A stretch of DNA of 11,824 bases from Spirochaetia bacterium UBA5550 (GCA_002425885.1 DINC01000066.1:10637-22460); one strand, 5' to 3'; positions 1 to 6,581 are shown, numbered from the stretch's first letter. Translations and numbers: made by a program. The notes: generated from the sequence alone by a model not told the origin.

Positions 1-125
1 AATCAAGATTATACTGCATGCGTTTTAAAATTTTATGTTTCATGATATTGTATTGATTGATTTTGCTGATCACTATGGATTATTATCATTTACAGATGAG
101 CTGAGTGCATGAATAGAATTATTTT

Positions 126-221
126 AGAACCGTCTCCTTGCATAAGGATGAAACAGTATAACGGAGAAAGGTCTCACACCGGCAGGTATTGTTTAAGTGA
201 AACACCGATGGAGACCTTTTT
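126..221 (+). ncRNA. Candidate structured small RNA or untranslated region
   Basis: No reading frame is convincing here, but the stretch is dense in base-paired elements. TCCTT (135-139) and AAGGA (144-148) flank a GCAT loop, with CCGT (130-133) and ACGG (161-164) able to close around it. A second hairpin pairs 167-175 with 211-219 and ends in five T. Inside its loop GTTT (191-194) can pair with AAAC (200-203). A TAGAAT at 114-119 could be a -10, with TTTACA at 89-94 as a distant (19-base) -35, placing a start near 126. GTCTCC at 132-137 could also pair with GGAGAC at 210-215, competing with the terminator arm. No known RNA family is recognised. It could instead be the 3' untranslated region of a gene outside the window, or only the terminator region of the minus-strand genes to its right. 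Bases 1-125 hold no reading frame I would defend. Confidence 0.3.
167..221 (+). terminator. Rho-independent terminator-like hairpin
   Basis: AAAGGTCTC (167-175) and GAGACCTTT (211-219) form a perfect 9-bp stem around a 35-base loop, followed by a T run (217-221) on the plus strand. On the minus strand the stem is followed only by TTTCTCC, a weaker tail, so it could also end the DUF3237 transcript arriving from the right. The large loop is atypical unless it folds further. Confidence 0.5.
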
Positions 222-284
222 AAATTGAAAATTCATTGCTAAAAGGAGCAGTCAGATTAAATATGAAATTCTGCCCCAGTTGTT

Positions 285-719
285 TTAACGAATCACGTAA
301 TACACAACTTCAAATTCCTTCGGCAGTCCGCCACCTTCGACCGGAAAATTCTGCCCCTTGCCGACAACAATGGCATTACAGAGCCACTTGTACTTTTCAT
401 CGCCGGTTTCAAAACACACATGTGAATCCTTTATTTCAGGCCCGGCCATAAACCCGTCGATAGACACAGCAATTTTTGCCCCATCATCTGTATAAATTAC
501 TCCACGGACATCAATCTGTCCGACCCCGTCCGGACCCATCAGAAAATAGTCGATCCCCTGCATCTTCCCATTAATCGACTCTCCGCTTAACTCCCCTTCA
601 AAACCGACATCAAAACGGACTCCGGAAGCTGTCATTCCATAATCCACCAGGCTGGTAACCTTTGCTTTCATGTGCATTATTTTTTCAATTTGATCAACGG
701 ATAAATTATTATTAAGCAT
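285..719 (-). CDS. DUF3237 / UPF0311 family protein
   Basis: This 144-residue protein belongs by pattern to the DUF3237 (UPF0311) family, small beta-rich proteins without an agreed biochemical role. The family-like phrases are a glycine-rich stretch leading to a PDGVGQIDVRGVIYTDDGAKI-type segment (about residues 63-83) and YKWLCNAIVVGKG (110-122), the latter matching the usual Y-x-W-L-N motif. There is no signal peptide or membrane segment, so it should be cytoplasmic. The start at 719 was chosen because GGAGGAG sits just upstream; a longer frame reaching 758 would place its start before this site. It lies 89 bases downstream of the flavoprotein gene on the same strand, with two dyad sequences in the gap, and is probably co-transcribed with it. 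It may bind or help process the flavoprotein's substrate or product, but this is an inference from position only. Confidence 0.85.
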   Translation of the reverse strand: MLNNNLSVDQIEKIMHMKAKVTSLVDYGMTASGVRFDVGFEGELSGESINGKMQGIDYFLMGPDGVGQIDVRGVIYTDDGAKIAVSIDGFMAGPEIKDSHVCFETGDEKYKWLCNAIVVGKGQNFPVEGGGLPKEFEVVYYVIR

Positions 720-763
720 CTTTTTACTCCTCCAGCAGTAGCTGTTAAATTTTTGCATTCAAT

Positions 764-778
764 TAAAGTAATACTTTA
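764..778. repeat. 15-bp perfect dyad between flavoprotein and DUF3237 genes
   Basis: TAAAGTA (764-770) and TACTTTA (772-778) flank a single A. It lies between the hairpin after the flavoprotein stop codon and the ribosome binding site of the DUF3237 gene. It could be a protein-binding site for an internal promoter or a weak RNA hairpin; no good -35/-10 pair was seen beside it. Confidence 0.4.
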
Positions 779-785
779 GAAATAG

Positions 786-807
786 AGGACAAAGGCCATT
801 TTGTCCT
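786..807 (-). other. Intercistronic hairpin directly after the flavoprotein stop codon
   Basis: AGGACAAA (786-793) and TTTGTCCT (800-807) form a perfect 8-bp stem with a 6-base loop, one base beyond the TAG stop at 809-811. In the minus-strand transcript no U run follows, so it is more likely a 3'-end stabiliser, processing site or partial attenuator than a full terminator. It could set unequal expression of the two genes. Confidence 0.45.
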
Positions 808-808
808 G

Positions 809-2479
809 CTATACATTACCTGTCATATGCAGTATCGCATGACGGGCAAAGGTCATTGTTTTACCAACGGCTACACCAACGCACAGTTCCGGGTATAAGT
901 TGTCTCCGAAAAATCCCCCTGCGACATCTCCTGCTGCGTATAGACCTTCAATGGCATTACCGTCTTTATCTACAACCTGAATGTTTGTGTTGATACGAAG
1001 CCCGTCCATTGTGGTAAGGAACCACCCCGCATTAGTAATACCATAGTAAGGGGGCTTTGTCAGTGGAAGCAGGGTGTCCGGGTCTTTGCCGAATTCTCTG
1101 TCCACGCCGAGCTTTGCCATCCCGTTATATCGCTCAACCGTAGCTTTAAGTTCTTCAGGGGGGAGCTTGAGTTTCTTTGCCAGGCCTTCTATTGTTCCCG
1201 ATTTTTTTAACATCCCCTTCATCCGCATAAGTGTCATTAAGATATAATTAGGCAGGAACCCCATCCCCTCCAGAGTTTTGGGTCTGCTGCTGCTCTTAAT
1301 CATTCTTGAGCAGCCGATTGTATCAAAAGATTTTATATGTTTCCAGTAGTTCGAATCCCAGATGATACAGGAGACGCCATTCTTTTGATCCTGTAGAGGA
1401 TAAAGAACAATATCATAGGGGACGGATTCACTGGTAAAGCGTTTCCCGTTCATATTGACCTTCATGAAGGGCTGACTCGCCATGAAAAATGAATCGAAAG
1501 TGGCACCGGCTTTAAGAGGAACACCTGCTTTACCCCCCGGTTTTACAGGGCCCCGATCAAAAACCATTGCAGAGGGGAATTCATCTTTCTCCGCTCCGGC
1601 CCAGACTCCGGCCTTTATGCCGTCACCCCGGTTGCACTTCTGTTCGTACCTCACTGTTGATACAGATACAGCTTCAGGGTTGCGTTTTGAGATAAGTTCT
1701 TCATTTGCCGCATAACCGCCTGTGGCAATCAGAACGCCTTTACTGGCATTGATCCTGATATACTTTCCATTCGATCTCCTGGCAATAACCCCCACAACCC
1801 GGTTCCCTTCTTTTATGACTTTAACCAGGCCTGTGTTAAACATCAGTTTAACGCCGTAGCTTTTAACCTTCTTGATGAAAAATTTTTCCAGAACATATAC
1901 ACCGCCATGTGATACTGCAAAAATCCCCCCTTTGCGAAAGGGTACAAGGAGTTTAGTGTGGATGGGGAATGCCTTGAATGGTCCATGATGGCCATGCCCG
2001 ATGTCATATTCAGCTACATGTTTTATTCCGTATCCCGACAGTTCTTTAGCGAGAAAATCAAAAGTCGCGCCGCTTTCATCCGCCCAGAGCCGTACAAGAT
2101 TTTCGTCAACTTTATTTGCTCCTATGTATTGAGAGCGTTTATAGTCTCCATAAACTTTCAACTCATCAGTATACTTTGTTGAGTAATTTACCAGTTCATT
2201 AATAATCTCTTCTTTATCAACCCTGGCTTTATCCCCTGCCGCTTTTTGAGCCTTTGTGTCTATTGCCCCCATATACGGCTTTATCAATCCCATTTTTTTG
2301 TCTTTCTCTATAACAATGGTCTTTGCTCCCCTGTTCCCTGCAACAATGGCTGCAGCCATACCGGCATTTCCCGCGCCGCAGATCAGTATCTCAGTTTCGA
2401 TTGTTTCAGTGATTACTGATAGAGGGATTTCAGGTTCACTACCATGCCATGAGTTATAGGACTTTTTAGTCTTATTCAT
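809..2479 (-). CDS. FAD-dependent oxidoreductase, soluble fumarate reductase / ketosteroid dehydrogenase-like
   Basis: The 556-residue protein has the FAD_binding_2 fold of the fumarate reductase / flavocytochrome c / 3-ketosteroid dehydrogenase superfamily. The dinucleotide motif GAGNAG is at residues 35-40 and the ribose-binding acid is E58 in IVIEKD. The second FAD contact, GLYAAGDVAGG, is near residues 512-522. A KRFTSES phrase and a GHGHHG segment lie in the substrate-capping region. There is no Tat or Sec signal, CxxCH haem motif or FMN-binding domain, so it should be a stand-alone cytoplasmic enzyme that reduces a C=C bond or dehydrogenates its substrate. The start at 2479 is preferred because AGGAG lies at 2486-2490; an extension to a TTG at 2584 lacks a ribosome binding site and would run into the promoter region. 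It is divergent from a TetR-type regulator and upstream of a DUF3237 gene. The substrate is unknown. Confidence 0.88.
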   Translation of the reverse strand: MNKTKKSYNSWHGSEPEIPLSVITETIETEILICGAGNAGMAAAIVAGNRGAKTIVIEKDKKMGLIKPYMGAIDTKAQKAAGDKARVDKEEIINELVNYSTKYTDELKVYGDYKRSQYIGANKVDENLVRLWADESGATFDFLAKELSGYGIKHVAEYDIGHGHHGPFKAFPIHTKLLVPFRKGGIFAVSHGGVYVLEKFFIKKVKSYGVKLMFNTGLVKVIKEGNRVVGVIARRSNGKYIRINASKGVLIATGGYAANEELISKRNPEAVSVSTVRYEQKCNRGDGIKAGVWAGAEKDEFPSAMVFDRGPVKPGGKAGVPLKAGATFDSFFMASQPFMKVNMNGKRFTSESVPYDIVLYPLQDQKNGVSCIIWDSNYWKHIKSFDTIGCSRMIKSSSRPKTLEGMGFLPNYILMTLMRMKGMLKKSGTIEGLAKKLKLPPEELKATVERYNGMAKLGVDREFGKDPDTLLPLTKPPYYGITNAGWFLTTMDGLRINTNIQVVDKDGNAIEGLYAAGDVAGGFFGDNLYPELCVGVAVGKTMTFARHAILHMTGNV

Positions 2480-2492
2480 AACTTTCTCCTTT

Positions 2493-2508
2493 TCCGGCAA
2501 AAGCCGGA
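2493..2508 (-). promoter_or_regulatory. Leader hairpin adjacent to the flavoprotein ribosome binding site
   Basis: TCCGGC (2493-2498) and GCCGGA (2503-2508) flank AAAA. In the minus-strand mRNA this hairpin ends three bases before the AGGAG ribosome binding site at 2486-2490. The CCTCC on its 5' side (2506-2510 read in reverse) is complementary to that GGAG, so alternative pairing could hide the site. Translational control is an inference. Confidence 0.4.
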
Positions 2509-2560
2509 GGTACAAATAATTATCTGATCGAACTCCATGTTCGATATTAAAGCATGCTTC

Positions 2561-2574
2561 TCCATTATAATGGA
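2561..2574. repeat. 14-bp perfect palindrome containing TATAAT on both strands
   Basis: TCCATTATAATGGA reads the same on both strands. It provides a consensus -10 (minus-strand TATAAT at 2569-2564) that could serve as a second flavoprotein promoter, although the matching -35 position is poor and falls inside the 28-bp palindrome at 2582-2609. It may equally be a second binding site for the divergent regulator. Confidence 0.35.
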
Positions 2575-2581
2575 CAAAAGA

Positions 2582-2609
2582 CAATTTAGATACATATGTA
2601 ACTTAATTG
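2582..2609. promoter_or_regulatory. Candidate TetR-family operator, 28-bp imperfect palindrome
   Basis: The two 14-base halves meet at 2595/2596, with 12 of 14 pairs complementary and a perfect core TACATATGTA at 2591-2600. It lies just downstream of the likely -10 of the flavoprotein promoter and overlaps the first three bases of the -35 of the regulator's own promoter. A repressor bound here could block both. Size and symmetry suit TetR-family operators; the assignment to the adjacent regulator is inferred. Confidence 0.55.
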
Positions 2610-2635
2610 ACAGATGTACTATCGTTAATTACTAT
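2607..2635 (+). promoter_or_regulatory. Predicted promoter of the TetR-family gene
   Basis: TTGACA (2607-2612) is followed after 17 bases by TACTAT (2630-2635), a good sigma-70 type pair. It predicts a transcript start near 2642, about 45 bases before the first start codon. The -35 overlaps the end of the 28-bp palindrome, which fits autorepression. Confidence 0.6.
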
Positions 2636-2641
2636 TGTCAA
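2613..2641 (-). promoter_or_regulatory. Predicted promoter of the flavoprotein-DUF3237 pair
   Basis: On the minus strand TTGACA (2641-2636) is followed after 17 bases by TACATC (2618-2613), a perfect -35 with a moderate -10. It faces the regulator's promoter, sharing the DNA between them, so the two polymerases would compete. The transcript would begin near 2606, inside the palindrome, giving a leader of about 127 bases. Confidence 0.5.
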
Positions 2642-2686
2642 GTGCGATGATTTTACCTGTAGAATTACGCCACAAAACCACAGAAA

Positions 2687-3280
2687 ATGGTGCATAGAAT
2701 GAACCGGGATAAGCGCTCAAAACGGACAAGGGCATGGCTCCTCGAAACTTTGCTGGAACTGCTTGAAAAGAAGGAGTATTCAGAGATAAGTATTACTGAG
2801 CTTACTGAGAAAGCGGATATTGCACGACAGACCTTTTACCGCAACTACAACAGTATGGATGATATTCTTTTAACTGAAATAGATGAGATACTTGATGAAT
2901 ATATTGAAAAAGTTCAAAAAAACCTTGAGGCCAAAAAAGATCTGACCTGGGATTTTGAAGTTAAACAGCTTATATATCTGTGGCAGAGGAATGAGGCGCT
3001 GTTTAAAGCGCTGCTGAAAGCGGGACTTGGTCTTCAAGCACTGGAAAAACTATCCGGATTTTTTTCCCTGTTTCATATGAAGGCCCAGCATCTTCAGGAG
3101 CTTGATGAATACCATCAATGCCTGGTGCATTACCTTGCGGGTGGAGTTTACATGGTGTTAAAAAAATGGTTTGAAAACGGGATGAACACACCCTTTGAAA
3201 TAATAGCAGATGTTTTTAAGAAGGCTGCAATGAATATAGATAAAATCTCAGAGGAATATATTAAGAGCAAAAAAAAGTGA
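2687..3280 (+). CDS. TetR-family transcriptional regulator
   Basis: This 197-residue protein is a TetR-type regulator. Its N-terminal DNA-binding domain spans roughly residues 12-60, with the helix-turn-helix in ITELTEKADIARQTFYRNYN and the typical TFYRNY recognition-helix ending. The helical remainder is a ligand-binding and dimerisation domain with little sequence signature. Neither possible start (ATG at 2687 or ATG at 2699, giving 193 residues) has a clear ribosome binding site; the longer form is given but the shorter is nearly as likely. It is divergent from the FAD oxidoreductase with a shared palindrome between them, so it probably represses that gene and itself, with relief by a small molecule related to the enzyme's substrate. 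It converges on the outer-membrane protein gene and is separated from it by a strong hairpin. Confidence 0.9.
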   Translation: MVHRMNRDKRSKRTRAWLLETLLELLEKKEYSEISITELTEKADIARQTFYRNYNSMDDILLTEIDEILDEYIEKVQKNLEAKKDLTWDFEVKQLIYLWQRNEALFKALLKAGLGLQALEKLSGFFSLFHMKAQHLQELDEYHQCLVHYLAGGVYMVLKKWFENGMNTPFEIIADVFKKAAMNIDKISEEYIKSKKK

Positions 3281-3305
3281 TATGATTCCGGTTATTATGA
3301 AGGTC

Positions 3306-3343
3306 TTTAAATTCTGCGGCTATGTGGTACCGCAGAATTTAAA
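3306..3343. terminator. Bidirectional terminator-like hairpin between convergent genes
   Basis: The arms at 3306-3319 and 3330-3343 are perfectly complementary over 14 bp (core TTCTGCGG / CCGCAGAA, outer TTTAAA) around a 10-base loop. The stem lies in the 78-base gap between two converging genes and is symmetric, so it can act on either strand. The T-rich tails come from the outer TTTAAA ends rather than a long T run, which makes the termination strength uncertain. Confidence 0.7.
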
Positions 3344-3358
3344 AGCATTTAAGTTACA

Positions 3359-4696
3359 TCATATTTTGTAACCAGCTTCAAAAGCAATAACATAGGTTTC
3401 TTTTTCATACTTCACATCAAATCCGCCTGATGTTGTAACATCTTTTGGCAGATAGTGAATCCATGCAGCTGATGCTGTAAGATCAAGATTCGGTGTTACG
3501 TTATATGTTGTTCCGCCGCTTATATAAATCCAGTCAAGAGGGGGATTTGTACTGGCTGTTAACATCTGACCGTCAGCTTTATAGTACTTGTCTTTAGCTC
3601 CGGTTGTTGTATAGTTTACACTGCATCCGATTTTAAGATCATCCATGGCTTTATATGTTGTGCCAAGAGTAAGATCATACCCGGTATTATAATAATCTTC
3701 AACTCCGTCCATGTCCGCTTTATTCATAAAGTATAAAACAGAGCTTGCACTTATCATAAAATTATTAGTGATGTCATATTCAACACCTATGGCAAGTATT
3801 GCAGGGAGGTTCGCATCGGTCTTTGTTCCGTCAGTTGCAGCAAGCTGAGAAGCAACGCCGGGAGCAACTGTATTACCAACGGAGTCGGATGCTGAATGAT
3901 TTTTGTCATCATACTTATATCTCAGCCCGGTTTCAGTTTCATATCTGATTCCAATATTAAGGTCTTTCACCGGCTTCACATCTGCACCGAAGATGAAACA
4001 GTATCCTTCGGCAGCAAGTTCAGTTTCATAATCAAGATCAAGAGTCCATGATGTAGATGTATTTTCAAAATAATACCTCCCATCAATACTGATACTCTTG
4101 CTGGCAATTATATATCTCGCACCTGCACTGAGGCTCACAAGATCGTTAAGTGAATATGCGCCCCCTGCGCCTATCTGATACATACCTGCGCTTGCATTGA
4201 AGTCTATATCAGTTTTAAGGAGAGATGATGTTGTTGCAACCGCTGTGGCAAAGCCAAGCGCAGCGGCACCGGCGGTCCCATCCCATGCAAGATTACCCCC
4301 TCCGCCTATTATACCTGCGTTGCAGAAAAGAGCCAGGTTGCCAATGCCTTGCTTGCCGAGGTTGCCAACAAAATAAAAGTTCGGTATTGAAAGAACAGGT
4401 TTATCCTGCGAATATGACTCACTAAAACCTGTCGCAGGCATGGCAAATTTCTGATCATACGGAATTAAAAGAGTCTGTGTACTGATGGAAAAATAAATTC
4501 CGCTATCCATAAATGCTGTACCTGCGGGATTGTAGTAAGCAACATCAGCAGAATTATCAGTTGATGCATATCTCGCACTGTTGACCCAGTATTTTGCGCT
4601 CTGGTCAGTTACAACCTCAACACTCATTGCAAATGCTGCTGAACTGATTATCACAATCGCTAATGTAATGGCTGTTTGTAACATTTTCTTTTTCAT
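3359..4696 (-). CDS. OmpP1/FadL/TodX-type outer-membrane channel
   Basis: The 445-residue precursor begins with a classic Sec signal peptide: MKKK, a hydrophobic core, and AFA at residues 21-23 before the likely cleavage. The mature start continues with a segment containing YYNPAG (54-59), the hallmark of the FadL/OmpP1 family, whose N-terminal plug helps hydrophobic compounds cross the outer membrane. The rest alternates aromatic and polar residues in many short amphipathic strands with glycine- and asparagine-rich turns, as expected of a beta barrel. The length is normal for the family. The chain ends in an AFEAGYKI strand rather than a terminal Phe or Trp. GAGGAG just upstream supports the start. 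Its neighbours are a regulator and a redox flavoprotein, so the cargo may be a hydrophobic substrate of that pathway; this is inferred. It has its own leader and is probably a single-gene unit. Confidence 0.85.
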   Translation of the reverse strand: MKKKMLQTAITLAIVIISSAAFAMSVEVVTDQSAKYWVNSARYASTDNSADVAYYNPAGTAFMDSGIYFSISTQTLLIPYDQKFAMPATGFSESYSQDKPVLSIPNFYFVGNLGKQGIGNLALFCNAGIIGGGGNLAWDGTAGAAALGFATAVATTSSLLKTDIDFNASAGMYQIGAGGAYSLNDLVSLSAGARYIIASKSISIDGRYYFENTSTSWTLDLDYETELAAEGYCFIFGADVKPVKDLNIGIRYETETGLRYKYDDKNHSASDSVGNTVAPGVASQLAATDGTKTDANLPAILAIGVEYDITNNFMISASSVLYFMNKADMDGVEDYYNTGYDLTLGTTYKAMDDLKIGCSVNYTTTGAKDKYYKADGQMLTASTNPPLDWIYISGGTTYNVTPNLDLTASAAWIHYLPKDVTTSGGFDVKYEKETYVIAFEAGYKI

Positions 4697-4789
4697 AAAA
4701 TATCTCCTCTTTTAAAAGAACATTTAAATTTTAAATTTACAGTTGAAATTCAGATTAAAATGACTTTGATCCTCCTTGTTTTAAAATCG

Positions 4790-4842
4790 CAGGGAGTTGA
4801 TATCCCCTTATGCTGTGAGCATTTTTTAATGCTGCTCCCCTG
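4790..4842. other. Nested hairpin in the leader region of the outer-membrane protein gene
   Basis: An outer stem pairs CAGGGAG (4790-4796) with CTCCCCTG (4835-4842) with one bulged C. An inner stem pairs AGCATT (4818-4823) with AATGCT (4828-4833) around TTTT. AGGGA (4791-4795) can also pair with TCCCCT (4803-4808), giving an alternative fold. If the minus-strand promoter lies to its right, this would be a structured 5' leader about 100-150 bases before the start codon. Confidence 0.35.
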
Positions 4843-4992
4843 TAATTATTCTGAGTCAAACAGTATTTATCCGGAGGTAAAACATACGCCACACTTTGAT
4901 ATAAAATGACACGTAACTGAGTCACGATGGAGGGTTTTCAGTATTTTATTATAGTAGTTTACAATTAAAGTGCGGGGTAAATTATTTGCAGA

Positions 4993-5013
4993 TGCACTGA
5001 TATTATCAGTGCA
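4993..5013. promoter_or_regulatory. Perfect dyad upstream of the methyltransferase, candidate operator
   Basis: TGCACTGATA (4993-5002) and TATCAGTGCA (5004-5013) flank a single T. The perfect 10-bp arms lie about 70 bases before the methyltransferase start, at or just past the likely promoter. The size fits a homodimeric repressor site; no matching regulator gene adjoins it. No T run follows, so a terminator is unlikely. Confidence 0.5.
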
Positions 5014-5085
5014 AAGAACCGTGGAGAACGGCGGGTTGTTGCAATAAAGCTCTGCCGGTTTTACATGAGTAATGGAGCATAACAG

Positions 5086-5925
5086 ATGTTTGATGAACTA
5101 ACAGGAATCAACAGACGGCCTGAGCCTTATGAGTTTTATACAGCATCGGATTTATGGACCGACGAATATACATCACAGAGGATGCTTGAATATCACTTGA
5201 ATGAATCTGTTGACGCTGCATCCAGAAACTGCAGTTTTATAGACCGGTCAGCAGAATGGATGATTCAATATTTTAAACTGGGCCCCGGTTCAAAAGTTAT
5301 AGATTTCGGATGCGGCCCCGGACTTTATACTTCACGCCTTTCAAAAAGCGGCGCTGATGTTACAGGTGTAGATTTTTCCAAAAGGTCACTTAACTACGCA
5401 ACTGAAGAGGCCCGCAAAAACAATCTTAGTATAAACTATATACACTCGAACTACCTGGAATACGAAACTGATGAAAAATTCGATCTTGCTATAATGATAA
5501 TGTGTGACTTTACTGCATTAAGTCCTGCTCAGCGCGGCACTCTGCTTGGGAGGTTTTATAAAATTCTTAAGAGCGGAGGCTATGTATTGCTGGATGTTTA
5601 TTCACTAAGCTATTTCAGGTCTCTACAGGAGAAAGCTGTCTATGAGTTTAATATGATGGATAAGTTCTGGTCTGCCGGGGATTGCTATTGCTTTTTAAAT
5701 ACTTTTAAGTATGATGATGTAAAGGTTATACTTGATAAATATACTATATACAGTAAGTCAGATAAACGGACTGTTTATAACTGGTTTCAATGTTTCAGTA
5801 AAGATGCAATAAGGGAGGAGTTTGATAAAAGCGGTTTTATGATAAAGGAGATATTCTCTGATGTTGCTGGGAGTGTCTATAATCCGGAATCCCATGAGTT
5901 TGCTGTTGTGGCATGTAGGGTGTGA
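5086..5925 (+). CDS. Class I SAM-dependent methyltransferase
   Basis: The 279-residue protein carries the Rossmann-like methyltransferase core. Motif I is VIDFGCGPGL at residues 71-80 and the acidic SAM-ribose contact is D96 in GVDFS. A motif like CDFTALSPAQR follows near residue 140, then KILKSGGYVLLDV, the usual post-motif III strand of the Methyltransf_11/25 type. About 65 residues precede the core and a C-terminal part of roughly 100 residues, rich in aromatics, probably forms the substrate-binding cap. It has no signal or membrane segment. GGAG at 5071-5074 supports the start. It stands alone between a divergent porin-like gene and a convergent operon, so context gives no clue to the acceptor, which could be a small molecule or a protein. 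The nearby perfect dyad suggests it is separately regulated. Confidence 0.88.
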   Translation: MFDELTGINRRPEPYEFYTASDLWTDEYTSQRMLEYHLNESVDAASRNCSFIDRSAEWMIQYFKLGPGSKVIDFGCGPGLYTSRLSKSGADVTGVDFSKRSLNYATEEARKNNLSINYIHSNYLEYETDEKFDLAIMIMCDFTALSPAQRGTLLGRFYKILKSGGYVLLDVYSLSYFRSLQEKAVYEFNMMDKFWSAGDCYCFLNTFKYDDVKVILDKYTIYSKSDKRTVYNWFQCFSKDAIREEFDKSGFMIKEIFSDVAGSVYNPESHEFAVVACRV

Positions 5926-5999
5926 TAGAACCGGTAAACGGCATCAAATCTTCTTTTTTTAATTTTTCCAAATTGATGTTTGAGATGAATTTCCCCCCG

Positions 6000-6581
6000 T
6001 TAAGGAGAAATTTTTTTACTTATCATCCTGTTCTTATCAACGGCAAATCTTATACCATTATGATCATTGATTCTTCTCCCTATTGCCACACCATTTCTTT
6101 TATCATTAAACACTACACCCATGTTCCAGTACTCAACAGCTGCAAAGAGCGCGTTCCCTCCATCTTCGTCACTGCTGTTTTCTCCTCTGTATGAAACATA
6201 CTCAGATAGTTTCATCATGTCACCGGTGTAGAAGCATTCATCCTTTCTTCTATGAAAGTCATTCCACTTCTCGATTTCTGTAAAACCTTCACCCTGGTCT
6301 TCAACAATTAAACGCACCTCTTCCGGCTTGAAAAGATACCAGACCTTGATGATCTTTGCCGGATCTTTTTTGTTCCCGTGTCTAATAGCATTTTTTATGA
6401 TCTCGCTGATCTGCTGCTCCATGAGGTTGTACTCCTTTATTACGGGGGGAGCTTTCTGTATCAGAATTTTAGTGTAGTACCTGATGAGCCTGTAATCACT
6501 TGAAAATTCTTTATAAAGCATTTTTTCCCTGTCAAATAGAGTATGGTTTTCATCAACGATAATGGTTTTTATTTTATCCAT
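6000..6581 (-). CDS. RsbW/SpoIIAB-like ATP-binding protein (HATPase_c_2), partner-switch kinase
   Basis: This 193-residue protein has the GHKL ATP-binding fold used by anti-sigma factors and serine kinases of the RsbW/SpoIIAB type. The N box is EIIKNAIRHGN (residues 60-70, with E60 and N64), the G1 box is VEDQGEGF (93-100), and a G2-like GGNALF is at 141-146. Some 40 residues separate G1 and G2, longer and more charged than in RsbW, and a 20-residue tail follows the last strand. By family knowledge it should bind and phosphorylate the STAS protein encoded just upstream, and otherwise hold a target such as a sigma factor; none is encoded here. Its start lies 3 bases after the STAS stop, with the ribosome binding site inside the STAS gene's end. 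It is the last gene of the minus-strand run, and no clear terminator was seen beyond it. Confidence 0.85.
   Translation of the reverse strand: MDKIKTIIVDENHTLFDREKMLYKEFSSDYRLIRYYTKILIQKAPPVIKEYNLMEQQISEIIKNAIRHGNKKDPAKIIKVWYLFKPEEVRLIVEDQGEGFTEIEKWNDFHRRKDECFYTGDMMKLSEYVSYRGENSSDEDGGNALFAAVEYWNMGVVFNDKRNGVAIGRRINDHNGIRFAVDKNRMISKKISP

Larger units (their letters stand above)
4697..5085. other. 389-base intergenic region between divergent genes
   Basis: This stretch separates the outer-membrane protein gene (minus) from the methyltransferase gene (plus) and holds no coding frame I can defend. It contains a 12-bp palindrome TCTTTTAAAAGA (4708-4719) next to the outer-membrane gene's ribosome binding site, an AT-rich segment (4721-4738), a nested hairpin (4790-4842) and a perfect dyad (4993-5013). 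No convincing TTGACA/TATAAT pair was found for either gene. The best guess for the methyltransferase is TTTACA at 4958-4963 with TTATTT at 4982-4987. Confidence 0.6.

Noticed and set aside
8..13. Minus-strand TATAAT suggesting a promoter firing leftwards
   Set aside because: No matching -35 is seen at the right distance and the gene it would serve lies outside the window.
167..219. Riboswitch on either strand at the left hairpin
   Set aside because: It does not match any riboswitch core I know; kept only as a structured RNA candidate.
236..451. Plus-strand frame with a CxxC motif near its start
   Set aside because: It overlaps the end of the DUF3237 gene in antisense, its ribosome binding site is badly spaced, and the sequence resembles no family.
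5926..5999. Possible terminator between the methyltransferase and HATPase genes
   Set aside because: CATCAA and TTGATG can pair and T/A runs are present, but the stem is only 6 bp with a long loop; not enough to call.
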